From the NCBI GenBank assembly GCA_045591985.1, contig JAZNTV010000067.1, positions 1-37,704 on the forward strand: a stretch of DNA of 37,704 nt, written 5' to 3'. The translations under genes were made by a program, and so were the position numbers. The DNA comes from SIG588 sp045591985. Its GTDB lineage: Bacteria; Bacillota; Clostridia; Oscillospirales; Acutalibacteraceae. This document shows, one piece after another, positions 15,774-23,463 of the stretch. How positions within the stretch are numbered: the stretch's first letter is position 1; each line of letters starts with the position of its first letter. The notes under the pieces were generated by a model that worked only from the letters and a program-made list of their open reading frames with translations, had not been told where the DNA came from and did not search any database.

Positions 15774-18001
15774 ATCGCCGAATGGAAGGTGCGGCTGATG
15801 ACCTCCCGCTGTTGTTCGCGGGAGAGTTTATTGAAGTTCACCGCATAGCCCGATACACGAATGGTAAGATTCGGATACTTTTCGGGATTCTCATAGGCAT
15901 CGATCAAGGTCTCGCGATTCAGCACATTCACATTGATGTGATGCGCCTTCTTTGCGAAATAGCCGTCCAAGATCGACACGAGATTGCCCACACGCGCCTC
16001 CTCCGTCTTGCCGAGCGCCTCGGGTGTGATGGAGAAGGTGTTGGAAATGCCGTCGCGGCAATCTTCATAACGGATCTTTGCCACCGAGTTCAGCGACGCC
16101 AATGCACCGTTCTCTTCGCGGTTGTGCATAGGATTGGCTCCCGGTGCCAACGGGGCACCCGACGGACGACCGTCGGGCGTCGCCCCCGTATTTTTGCCGT
16201 ACATCACGTTGGAGGTGATGGTCAGCACCGACAGGGTATGGATCGCATCACGATACGTGGGTGTCTTGCGCAATTCGGTGATCACCTGATGGGTAAGATC
16301 CCGCGCAAGCAAGTCCACACGGTCGTCGTCGTTACCGTATTTCGGGAAATCCCCTTCGGTCGTAAAACCGACGATATAGCCGAGTTCATCTTTTTGCGGA
16401 TGTACCTTCGCAAATTTGATCGCGCTGAGCGAATCCGCCACCACCGAAAGGCCGGCCACACCAAACGCCATCAACCGTTCCACGTCGGTATCGTGCAGCG
16501 CCATTTGTGTCTTTTCATAGGCGTATTTATCGTGCATATAATGAATTACGTTCATCGTGTTCACGTAGAGTTTGCACAGCCATTCGATATAGATACCATA
16601 GCGCTCGGCAACCGCCTCATACTCCAACGTCTCACCCGCCATCACCGGCATCTGCGGACCGATATGGATACCGCTCGTGGCATCGTAACCGCCGTTGATG
16701 GCGATAAGCAACAGTTTGGCAAGATTGCAACGCGCACCGAAAAACTGCATCTGCTTACCCACTTCCATCGCAGACACACAACAGGCAATGGCGTAATCGT
16801 CGCCGTGCAACGGGCGCATCAGGTCATCGTTTTCATACTGTACCGAATCGGTATCGGCCGAAACCTTTGCACAAAACCGCTTGAAGTTTTCGGGCAGTGA
16901 CGTGGACCATAACACCGTCAGATTCGGTTCGGGCGACGAACCGAGGGTATACAGCGTATTCAGCATGCGGTAACTGTTTTTGGTAACCAGCGTGCGGCCG
17001 TCTTTACCCATACCACCCACCGCTTCGGTGATCCACATCGGATCGCCGCCGAACAGTTCGTTGTATTCGGGCGTGCGCAAATGACGGGCAATGCGCAGTT
17101 TCATCACAAAATCATCCATCAATTCCTGAGCGCCCTCTTCGGTCAACAGGCCGCGCGCCATATCCCTCTCGATATAGATATCAAGGAAGGTGCTCACACG
17201 GCCGAGCGACATTGCCGCCCCGTTTTGCTCCTTGATGGCACCGAGATAGGCAAAATACGTCCACTGTACCGCTTCACGCGCGTCTTTGGCGGGAGCACTG
17301 ATATCGTAACCGTACATAGCCGCCATCTCTTTGAGATACCCCAAAAAGGTGATCTGTTGGAACAGCTCTTCCAACAGACGGACCGTGTCCTGTGTAAACG
17401 CCTGTTCCGCCAGCGCCGCCTTATCCTTCTGTTTCTCTTCGATCAGACGATCCACACCATACAGCGCCACGCGGCGATAGTCGCCGATGATACGGCCGCG
17501 GCCGTAAGCATCGGGCAAGCCGGTGATGACGTGACACTTACGCGCCAAACGCATCTCATCGGTATAGGCGCGGAACACGCCGCTGTTGTGCGTCGTACGG
17601 AAACGGAACTCGTCCTCTACCTTATCGCTCAAACGGTAACCGTAGGCGGCGCACGCCTGGCGTGCCATGCGAATGCCGCCGAAGGGATTCACCCCGCGTT
17701 TGAGCGGCGCATCGGTCTGCATACCCACGATAAGTTCATTATCTTTATCGATATAACCGGGCGCATAGTTCACCAGCGAGGAAACGGTGTTCACGTCCAC
17801 ATCCAACACACCGCCCTTTTCGCGTTCCTCGCGGAACAGTTCCTGCACCTTGCCCATCAAAGCGGTGGTGCGTGCGGTCGCTCCGGCAAGAAAATCGGCA
17901 TTTCCCACATACTCGTGATAGTTCGTTTGAATAAAGTCGCGCACATTGATCTCTTGTTGCCATACACCGGCGATAAATCCGTTCCAATTCTCATGCATCA
18001 T
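15770..18001 (-). CDS. pflB: formate C-acetyltransferase (pyruvate formate-lyase)
   Basis: The 743-residue glycyl-radical enzyme splits pyruvate with CoA into acetyl-CoA and formate in anaerobic metabolism. The catalytic cysteine pair is at 407-408 (AIACCVSAM) and the radical glycine at about 718 (RVSGYAVNFN), so it should be active. The whole length matches canonical PflB, not the diol-dehydratase-like relatives. The start ATG at 18001 follows AAAGGGGAG; the next codon is also ATG. Formate feeds 10-formyl-THF synthesis, which fits the ZTP riboswitch in its leader. Confidence 0.98.
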   Translation of the reverse strand: MMHENWNGFIAGVWQQEINVRDFIQTNYHEYVGNADFLAGATARTTALMGKVQELFREEREKGGVLDVDVNTVSSLVNYAPGYIDKDNELIVGMQTDAPLKRGVNPFGGIRMARQACAAYGYRLSDKVEDEFRFRTTHNSGVFRAYTDEMRLARKCHVITGLPDAYGRGRIIGDYRRVALYGVDRLIEEKQKDKAALAEQAFTQDTVRLLEELFQQITFLGYLKEMAAMYGYDISAPAKDAREAVQWTYFAYLGAIKEQNGAAMSLGRVSTFLDIYIERDMARGLLTEEGAQELMDDFVMKLRIARHLRTPEYNELFGGDPMWITEAVGGMGKDGRTLVTKNSYRMLNTLYTLGSSPEPNLTVLWSTSLPENFKRFCAKVSADTDSVQYENDDLMRPLHGDDYAIACCVSAMEVGKQMQFFGARCNLAKLLLIAINGGYDATSGIHIGPQMPVMAGETLEYEAVAERYGIYIEWLCKLYVNTMNVIHYMHDKYAYEKTQMALHDTDVERLMAFGVAGLSVVADSLSAIKFAKVHPQKDELGYIVGFTTEGDFPKYGNDDDRVDLLARDLTHQVITELRKTPTYRDAIHTLSVLTITSNVMYGKNTGATPDGRPSGAPLAPGANPMHNREENGALASLNSVAKIRYEDCRDGISNTFSITPEALGKTEEARVGNLVSILDGYFAKKAHHINVNVLNRETLIDAYENPEKYPNLTIRVSGYAVNFNKLSREQQREVISRTFHSAI

Positions 18002-18021
18002 AGCAAACTCCCCTTTCGAGC

Positions 18022-18068
18022 GAGAAAATAAAAGGGCGAAATCCGTTCGTTGTGAACAGACTTCGCCC
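18022..18068 (-). terminator. intrinsic terminator in the pflB leader (riboswitch expression platform)
   Basis: The transcript can form a 15-bp stem, GGGCGAAGTCTGTTC with GAACGGATTTCGCCC (two G-U pairs, 5-nt loop), followed by UUUUAUUUUCUC. Its 5' arm begins in the CUGGGCG segment that belongs to the ZTP aptamer core, so ligand binding and termination exclude each other. Confidence 0.88.
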
Positions 18069-18137
18069 AGACGGTCGGCATACTGTGTTTTACACTTCCC
18101 CGCAGTGCTCTGCGAAATCCGTCAGTCATGTAAAACT
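18064..18137 (-). promoter_or_regulatory. ZTP riboswitch (pfl motif) of pflBA
   Basis: The minus-strand leader contains the two conserved cores of the ZTP/ZMP-sensing pfl motif: TGACTGACGGA on the 5' side and ATGCCGACCGTCTGGGCG on the 3' side. Between them GTTTTACA pairs with TGTAAAAC (P1) and CGCAG-AGCA-CTGCG forms the variable P2 hairpin. CGG in the 5' part and CCG in the 3' part can make the expected pseudoknot. The RNA would begin just before the aptamer. In this class, high ZTP, signalling 10-formyl-THF shortage, prevents termination, so PflB would make more formate. The class match is from memory of the consensus, not a covariance search. Confidence 0.9.
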
Positions 18138-18145
18138 GTGTTTAC

Positions 18146-18174
18146 AGTATAGCAAATTCTCCGTCGTTTGTCAA
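18146..18174 (-). promoter_or_regulatory. sigma-A promoter of pflBA
   Basis: Minus strand: consensus -35 TTGACA (18174-18169), 17-nt spacer, -10 TATACT (18151-18146). The -35 begins only 5 nt beyond the ymxH stop codon, and the predicted start of RNA falls at the first base of the riboswitch. Confidence 0.88.
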
Positions 18175-18179
18175 TAGGA

Positions 18180-18479
18180 TTATCGCCCTCGTCCGAACAA
18201 TCCTCGACACAACCCGCCACAGGGTTTGCCGTTCCCGATCTCTTGCGGACGGTTAACCAAAATGGTCTCTTCGCCGATCACTTCGATCTCCTTCCACGGT
18301 ATGACCGTATCCTCTTCACACCCCATAATGCCGAGCATTTTCGGCCGTCCGTGCAATACGATCGCGGTCAGTTGTGCCGTATGGGTATCCACCTCCACGT
18401 CGTCCACACACCCAAGGCGGGTGCCGTCGCAGATGTTGATAACCTCTTTGTTGTGCAGTTCCGTAATTCGACAATACAC
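18180..18479 (-). CDS. YlmC/YmxH-family PRC-barrel sporulation-associated protein
   Basis: A 99-residue protein of the YlmC/YmxH family (PRC-barrel fold), small proteins common in spore formers and often next to sporulation sigma-factor genes; their biochemical role is not settled. The family start CRITELHNKEVINICDGTRLG and the segment VIPWKEIEVIGEETILV are clear. The start is GTG at 18479, with GGGAGG 9 nt upstream. The C-terminus is Cys/Gly/Arg-rich (CGGLCRGLFGRGR). It lies 46 nt after sigG and is probably cotranscribed with it. Confidence 0.85.
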   Translation of the reverse strand: MYCRITELHNKEVINICDGTRLGCVDDVEVDTHTAQLTAIVLHGRPKMLGIMGCEEDTVIPWKEIEVIGEETILVNRPQEIGNGKPCGGLCRGLFGRGR

Positions 18480-18525
18480 GCCTGTCCACCTCCCTTACAC
18501 AGTATGCAAAGGGCGGAACAAATAT

Positions 18526-19296
18526 TCACAGTTGATCCTTGATTCGTTGCAACGCACTTTTTTCCAAACGACTGACCTGCGCCTGGCTGATACCGATCTC
18601 CGTCGATACCTCCACCTGCGTCATTCCCTTGAAGAATCGCAACCGCAAGATCTTTTTCTCCCGTTCACCGAGCGAACGAATCGCCTCTTTCAGCGCCAAT
18701 TCCTCCAACCAATCGCTTTCACCGTTCGTATCCCCCACTTGATCCATCACATAGATGGTGTCCCCGCCGTCCGCATAGACCGGCTCATACAAGCTGACGG
18801 GTTCCACCACCGATTCGAGCGCCAACACCACGTCTTCCCGCGCCACATCCAACGCTCGAGCAATCTCTTCCACCGTCGGCTCGGTCTGTCGTTCGGCGGT
18901 CAGCTGTTCCTTTACCTGCATCGCACGATAGGCCAGATCCCGCACCGAACGGCTGATACGCACACTGTTGTTGTCCCGCAGATAGCGCCGAATCTCGCCG
19001 ATGATCATCGGCACACCATAGGTGGAAAACCGCACGTTTTGTGTGATGTCAAAATTATCGATCGCCTTCATAAGTCCGATACATCCGACCTGAAATAAGT
19101 CGTCGGGATTTTCGCCGCGTCCCGCAAAGCGCTGGATTACGCTGAGCACCAATCGCAGATTGCCGTTCACCATTTCCTCCCGCGCTTTGGGGTTGGTTCC
19201 CTCGCGCATCTCCCGTAAAAGCCGCATTTTTTCCGCCTCGCTCAGCACCTTCAGCGTGGCGGTATTTACCCCGCAGATCTCCACCTTACCCAACAT
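18526..19296 (-). CDS. sigG: RNA polymerase sporulation sigma factor SigG
   Basis: The 256-residue product carries the SigG-specific N-terminus KVEICGVNTATLKVL (the anti-sigma-binding segment), sigma region 2 with LRLVLSVIQRF, DDLFQVGCIGLMKAIDNFD and FSTYGVPMIIGEIRRYLRD, region 3 around QTEPTVEEIARAL, and region 4 with FFKGMTQVEVSTEIGISQAQVSRLE. It directs late forespore transcription. I start it at the ATG at 19296 because AAGGTGG is 8 nt upstream and the family N-terminus follows directly. An in-frame ATG at 19338 lacks a ribosome site and would add 14 unusual residues. It is divergent from the solute-binding protein gene. Confidence 0.95.
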   Translation of the reverse strand: MLGKVEICGVNTATLKVLSEAEKMRLLREMREGTNPKAREEMVNGNLRLVLSVIQRFAGRGENPDDLFQVGCIGLMKAIDNFDITQNVRFSTYGVPMIIGEIRRYLRDNNSVRISRSVRDLAYRAMQVKEQLTAERQTEPTVEEIARALDVAREDVVLALESVVEPVSLYEPVYADGGDTIYVMDQVGDTNGESDWLEELALKEAIRSLGEREKKILRLRFFKGMTQVEVSTEIGISQAQVSRLEKSALQRIKDQL

Positions 19297-19439
19297 CTGT
19301 TCAACCACCTTTTCGTATTCTAAGAACAGTATGGGCATTCTTTTTTGCTGCCATTCAAAAGGGAATATATACCGGTATCACCGGCCTGCATAATATTATA
19401 TACCTATACCTTGGAAGCCTTGTCGTATCCTCCCGAGAC

Positions 19440-19468
19440 TTGACGATTTTGCAATTGTATGGTATCTT
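19440..19468 (+). promoter_or_regulatory. sigma-A promoter of the solute-binding lipoprotein gene
   Basis: -35 TTGACG (19440-19445), 17-nt spacer, -10 TATCTT (19463-19468). The ribosome site AGGAGG is at about 19487 and the ATG at 19500. Confidence 0.75.
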
Positions 19469-19499
19469 AAAGACAGCAATTGAAACAGGAGGGTTCCTT

Positions 19500-21899
19500 A
19501 TGAAAAAGACCTCTATCACACTTTTCACATACATATTGTGTCTTCTTTTGATGATATCGACCCTTGCAGCCTGCCGTGCGACGCCGGCGCCTGAGCAGCC
19601 GAAAACCGACCCGGCCGGCGACCCGCCGGCGCAAACGAGCAACGTCCTCACGGTAGGGTACGACCAATTTTCGGGGCGATTCAGTCCTTTTTTTGCCCGC
19701 ACGCAAAACGACCGTGACGTGGCGGCACTGGTGTCGCTCCCCTTGTTGGATACCGACCGCGAAGGCAACGTCATATTCAACGGGATCACGGGCGAACAGG
19801 CCACCTATAACGGCACCGACTACCGCTACGAAGGTCTCGCAGACTGCACCGTCACGCAAAACGAGGACGGTACCGTCACCTACGATTTCACCTTGCGGGA
19901 CAACGTCACCTTCAGCGACGGCGAACCGCTTACCGCCGACGACGTAATCTTCTCGATGTACGTATTGGCCGATCCGTCCTACAACGGCAGTTCCGACTTT
20001 TCCTTTTTGCCGATCCAAGGACTTGCGGACTACCGTGCGGGAGTGAATGCCGCAACGCAGGAAAAATACGCCGCGCTGGCCGATAAGATCTGGGCGGCCG
20101 GCCCCGACGCTACCGAATACAGCGGTTTCACCGAAGAACAATATACCGCCTATTGGAACGAGGCACTGGCCGCGGCCGGTGAGATGTTCGTAAATGAGAT
20201 CATCGACTATTGCCTCGCCAACTACGGCGACTATCTCCCGCAATGTGCCGATAACGACGTGGTACTCGGCATGTACGCATGGGGTTACGGCACATTGAAC
20301 GAGGACGGCACCTTTACCGATGCGGCCGGCACGGTGTACGATTTGCACACCGCCTTCCCCACCAAAGCCGATTACTGGCAACTGATCGTCACTTCACACA
20401 ACCGCGATTTTTCGGCGGACGGCATCGACCGCGACGCCCCCGCCACCTCCGTTGCCGATTTTTTAAAGAAGGCGTTCATCGCCATAGAAGGGCCCAAGGA
20501 TGAAAACGGCGACGGGCTCGTTCGATCGATTTCGGGTATTGAAAAAACAGGCGACTATGCCCTGCGTGTTACCATGACCGCCTTCGATGTCACAGCGGCC
20601 TACCGGCTCGGCATTCCCGTCGCCCCTCTGCATTACTACGGCACGGACGAAGCCTACGACTACGAAAACGGCCGTTTCGGTTTTACCAAAGGGGATCTGT
20701 CGGGTGTAAAGAGCAAAACGGCCGCCCCGCTCGGTGCCGGCCCTTACGTCTTCGGAGAATACCAAGACGGTATCGTTTCGTTTACGGCCAACAAGACCTA
20801 TTATAAAGGCGCGCCGCAGATCGAAACCCTGCGGTTTAAAGAGGTCAGCGGCGACATGCTTGCCGCGCTCACCGACGGTACGGTAGATATTGCTTCCCCC
20901 GCATTTACAGCCACAACGGCCGAGACCGTTAAAAACGCCAACGGCGGCACATTGAGCGGCGACGTGCTCACCACCGTAACGGTAGACCACGCAGGCTATG
21001 GCTATCTCGGCATCAACGCTGCACGCGTTAAAGTCGGGGAGGACGCCGCAAGTAACGCGTCGCGTGCGTTGCGCCGCGCCTTCGCCACCCTGTTTGCCGT
21101 CTATCGCGACGCCGCTGTTTCGGCGTATTACGGCGACGGTGCAAACGTCATTCAATATCCCGTATCCAACACCTCATGGGCGGCACCGCACCCCGACGAT
21201 GACGGCTATACCGTCGCCTATGCGATCGGTGCCGACGGCACAGCGCTTTACACGGCCGCTATGACCGACGACGAGCGATACGCGGCGGCGCGCGCCGCGG
21301 CCGTCGCCTTCCTGAAAGACGCCGGTTACATTTGGGACGACGAGACGGCGACATTCATTGCCGCGCCTGTCGGTGCCAAATTGTCGTACGAAGTCATCAT
21401 TGCCGCCCAAGGCAACGGCGACCATCCGAATTACGCCGTATTGACGGCAGCGCGTGACGCCCTCGCGACCATCGGCATCACCCTTGAAATTCTCGATGTG
21501 ACCGATAACGACCAACTGTATGCTGCATTGGAAGCCGGCTCGGCCGACATGTGGTCGGCTGCATGGTCTGCCGCCGTCGACCCGGATATGTACCCGATCT
21601 ATCACAGTTCCAACATGGTGGGCAAGGGCGGTACCAATCTAAACTACTATGCGATCGCCGATGCCGCACTGGACAGCCTCCTTTCGGATACCCGCACCGC
21701 CACCGACCGAACTGCACGTAAAACCGCCTATAAGGTCGCCATGGAGACGGTGCTGGACTGGGGTGTGGAAATCCCCACCTATCAGCGACAAAACGCCGTC
21801 ATTTTCAGCACCGCCCGTATCCGTATCGACACCCTCACCACCGACATCACCCCCTATTGGAACTGGATGCGAGAGATCGAGACCCTGGGTAAGCAGTGA
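19500..21899 (+). CDS. family-5 ABC transporter solute-binding lipoprotein (OppA/DppA-like)
   Basis: A 799-residue extracytoplasmic binding protein. The N-terminus MKKTSITLF with a hydrophobic core ends in the lipobox LAAC, so Cys25 would be lipidated. The SBP_bac_5 (peptide/nickel/oligosaccharide) pattern is evident: GNVIFNGITGEQ, DGTVTYDFTLRDNVTFSDGEPLTADDV, APLGAGPYVFGEYQDGIVSFTANKTYY, and a C-terminal DPDMYPIYHSSN stretch. It is about 250 residues longer than typical OppA, mainly between about 170 and 300. No permease or ATPase genes are adjacent, so it is an orphan that must borrow a transporter from elsewhere. The ligand cannot be told; the sugar genes nearby are only a hint. Confidence 0.9.
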   Translation: MKKTSITLFTYILCLLLMISTLAACRATPAPEQPKTDPAGDPPAQTSNVLTVGYDQFSGRFSPFFARTQNDRDVAALVSLPLLDTDREGNVIFNGITGEQATYNGTDYRYEGLADCTVTQNEDGTVTYDFTLRDNVTFSDGEPLTADDVIFSMYVLADPSYNGSSDFSFLPIQGLADYRAGVNAATQEKYAALADKIWAAGPDATEYSGFTEEQYTAYWNEALAAAGEMFVNEIIDYCLANYGDYLPQCADNDVVLGMYAWGYGTLNEDGTFTDAAGTVYDLHTAFPTKADYWQLIVTSHNRDFSADGIDRDAPATSVADFLKKAFIAIEGPKDENGDGLVRSISGIEKTGDYALRVTMTAFDVTAAYRLGIPVAPLHYYGTDEAYDYENGRFGFTKGDLSGVKSKTAAPLGAGPYVFGEYQDGIVSFTANKTYYKGAPQIETLRFKEVSGDMLAALTDGTVDIASPAFTATTAETVKNANGGTLSGDVLTTVTVDHAGYGYLGINAARVKVGEDAASNASRALRRAFATLFAVYRDAAVSAYYGDGANVIQYPVSNTSWAAPHPDDDGYTVAYAIGADGTALYTAAMTDDERYAAARAAAVAFLKDAGYIWDDETATFIAAPVGAKLSYEVIIAAQGNGDHPNYAVLTAARDALATIGITLEILDVTDNDQLYAALEAGSADMWSAAWSAAVDPDMYPIYHSSNMVGKGGTNLNYYAIADAALDSLLSDTRTATDRTARKTAYKVAMETVLDWGVEIPTYQRQNAVIFSTARIRIDTLTTDITPYWNWMREIETLGKQ

Positions 21900-21909
21900 G
21901 ACCCGAACC

Positions 21910-21940
21910 CGCCGTAAAGCGGGATCTTTCGGCGTTTTTT
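21910..21940 (+). terminator. intrinsic terminator after the solute-binding protein gene
   Basis: CGCCG (21910-21914) pairs with CGGCG (21930-21934), followed directly by TTTTTT. The alternative CCCGC/GCGGG stem overlaps it. It starts about 10 nt after the stop codon. Confidence 0.65.
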
Positions 21941-21987
21941 GCTTGCTCGTGCTCATAAGGCGGGTGGATTGACGAGTATTTTAACAA

Positions 21988-22043
21988 TGGGTGAGCGAGA
22001 ATCCGCCTTTCAAAAACGCCATTCGAATTTGACTGCTCACCCA
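21988..22043. repeat. copy 2 of the dispersed ~54-nt palindromic intergenic repeat
   Basis: TGGGTGAGC (21988-21996) and GCTCACCCA (22035-22043) are perfect 9-nt terminal inverted repeats around AATCCGCCTTTCAAAAACG. The same sequence arrangement is found at 11574-11626, ten kilobases away and in an unrelated context. Confidence 0.6.
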
Positions 22044-22057
22044 AGTTATGCACTCAT

Positions 22058-22098
22058 AAAAAACACGCCGAAAGCACTTGGCTTTCGGCGTGTTTTTT
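22058..22098. terminator. bidirectional terminator between convergent genes
   Basis: A perfect 17-18-bp stem, AAAAAACACGCCGAAAGC with its complement around a 5-nt ACTTG loop. A-rich and T-rich ends on either side make it work for both the plus-strand binding-protein gene and the minus-strand Gfo/Idh gene, whose stop is 6 nt away. Confidence 0.93.
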
Positions 22099-22104
22099 CG
22101 TCTG

Positions 22105-23319
22105 TTAATATTCCACAACATCCAAACGCGGGCGGGTCTTCCACGCGCCCTTTGTAAAGTCGGGCATCTCCTGCGGAGCGCCGCCCTCGGCGATCGACTT
22201 TTCCGACAACGCACCGACCGCTTGCCAGGTCGCACTGTCATATACATCGATGGGCATCGGCGTACCGTTTTGCACAGCATCCACAAACGCCTTATACGCA
22301 AACCAGTCCATACCGCCGTGACCTGCCGCAAGCGCCTCGGGGGTAATGTTCTTCCACATATCGGGCAGGAACTCTTCCTCGTATTTCGTGGCATTATCCA
22401 GGGCACCGCCCTTGTAGAAATGCACCGACTCGCCTTCGGGGTCACCGTTCAGGTGCACCAAATTGGTCTCCTGCATATACATACCCTTGGTGCCGCGCAC
22501 GGTGAAATCGCGGGAATAGTGACGCGGCAGGGTAGTATCCAGTCGCAGAAGCACCGTTTCGCCGTTTTCACATGTCAGCATCGTATGTACGATATCCCCC
22601 TGACGGAAAGTTTCCGCCTTCATCTCGTCGGTCGCGTCTTCGCGCGTAGCAATATACTCTTTCAAGCCCACCGCTTTTGTTGCAAAAGCGGATACCGATA
22701 CGATACGGTTACCGCGGTTGATATCCAGCACCTTTGCAATGGGCCCCAGATCGTGGGTGGGATAGTTGTCACCGCAGTGATCGCGATATATGTCGTAACG
22801 ATAGTGACGATTCACATGACCGTACGCTACTTCCTCCCGCAGATCGTGGGAATAGGCCCCCGCGCAGTGGACGATCGTGCCGAACTTGCCGTGACGCGCC
22901 ATCGCCGTGGCAAGCATTTCCTCTTTACCGTAACAGCAGTTTTCCATAAACATATACGGCGTTCCCGTTTCCTCATAGGTGTTTACGAGGGCCCAACAAT
23001 TTTCAAGGGAAAGTTCACTTCCCACTTCACTCGCCACGGGAATGCCCTGTCGCATCGCATAACAGGAGATCTCGGCATGGGTATCCCACCCCGTAAACAC
23101 AAACGCCGCTTCTACCCCTTCGACCGCCAGTGCCTCTTTGTAATCCGTAAAGCCGACAGCCTTTTGGCCGTTCTTTTCCAACTCTTCCTGCGCGCGGACG
23201 ATGCGATCCTCGTACACGTCGCACACGGCAATGATCTGCAGATCGTTATTCTTGGTCAGCACATCGCGGATCAATTGATGTCCGCGGCATCCCAAACCTA
23301 CCACACACGCTTTTACCAT
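22105..23319 (-). CDS. Gfo/Idh/MocA-family protein resembling GH109 glycosidases
   Basis: A 404-residue NAD(P)-binding protein. The Rossmann motif VVGLGCRGHQL is at the N-terminus. The C-terminal alpha/beta domain has MENCCYGKEEMLATAMARHGKFG, GAYSHDLR and YPTHDLGPIAKVL, which recall GH109 NAD-dependent N-acetylgalactosaminidases more than simple sugar dehydrogenases. GH109 enzymes use bound NAD to cleave the glycosidic bond by oxidation-elimination. This is inference; a plain oxidoreductase remains possible. No signal peptide, unlike many secreted GH109 members. The start at 23319 has AAGGAGG 10 nt upstream; an in-frame ATG at 23355 has none. It is divergent from an AraC-type regulator that probably controls it. 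Confidence 0.8.
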   Translation of the reverse strand: MVKACVVGLGCRGHQLIRDVLTKNNDLQIIAVCDVYEDRIVRAQEELEKNGQKAVGFTDYKEALAVEGVEAAFVFTGWDTHAEISCYAMRQGIPVASEVGSELSLENCWALVNTYEETGTPYMFMENCCYGKEEMLATAMARHGKFGTIVHCAGAYSHDLREEVAYGHVNRHYRYDIYRDHCGDNYPTHDLGPIAKVLDINRGNRIVSVSAFATKAVGLKEYIATREDATDEMKAETFRQGDIVHTMLTCENGETVLLRLDTTLPRHYSRDFTVRGTKGMYMQETNLVHLNGDPEGESVHFYKGGALDNATKYEEEFLPDMWKNITPEALAAGHGGMDWFAYKAFVDAVQNGTPMPIDVYDSATWQAVGALSEKSIAEGGAPQEMPDFTKGAWKTRPRLDVVEY

Positions 23320-23350
23320 ACGAACACAACCTCCTTTTTCTCTCGACATC

Positions 23351-23379
23351 ATCATACAGGAAACTCTTTGGAATTACAA
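23351..23379 (-). promoter_or_regulatory. sigma-A promoter of the GH109-like gene
   Basis: Minus strand: -35 TTGTAA (23379-23374), 17-nt spacer, -10 TATGAT (23356-23351). The weak -35 fits an activator-dependent gene. Confidence 0.6.
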
Positions 23380-23384
23380 GGTCT

Positions 23385-23398
23385 TTTTTGAACAAAAA
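23385..23398. promoter_or_regulatory. candidate operator between divergent promoters
   Basis: The palindrome TTTTTG-AA-CAAAAA lies 5 nt upstream of the -35 of the GH109-like gene and 17 nt upstream of the -35 of the araC-type gene. Its position suits regulation of both, but AraC-family sites are often direct repeats and the sequence is low-complexity, so support is weak. Confidence 0.25.
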
Positions 23399-23415
23399 CC
23401 TGTGTTTTTTTATCC

Positions 23416-23444
23416 TTTACATAAACCGAACTTCGTGTTATACT
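23416..23444 (+). promoter_or_regulatory. sigma-A promoter of the AraC-type regulator
   Basis: -35 TTTACA (23416-23421), 17-nt spacer, -10 TATACT (23439-23444). A GGGTG ribosome site follows only 7 nt after the -10, so the leader is about 15 nt. Confidence 0.8.
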
Positions 23445-23463
23445 CAGTTTCGGGTGATAGTAT

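Noticed and set aside
19343..19372. Possible sigma-F-type promoter for sigG (GTATA, 15 nt, GGCAGCAAAA, minus strand)
   Set aside because: The spacing is right but the -10 departs from the consensus at two or more positions; too weak to list as a feature.
22105..23319. Annotation simply as myo-inositol 2-dehydrogenase
   Set aside because: The ENCCYG and YPTHDLGP motifs fit GH109-like members better than inositol dehydrogenases.
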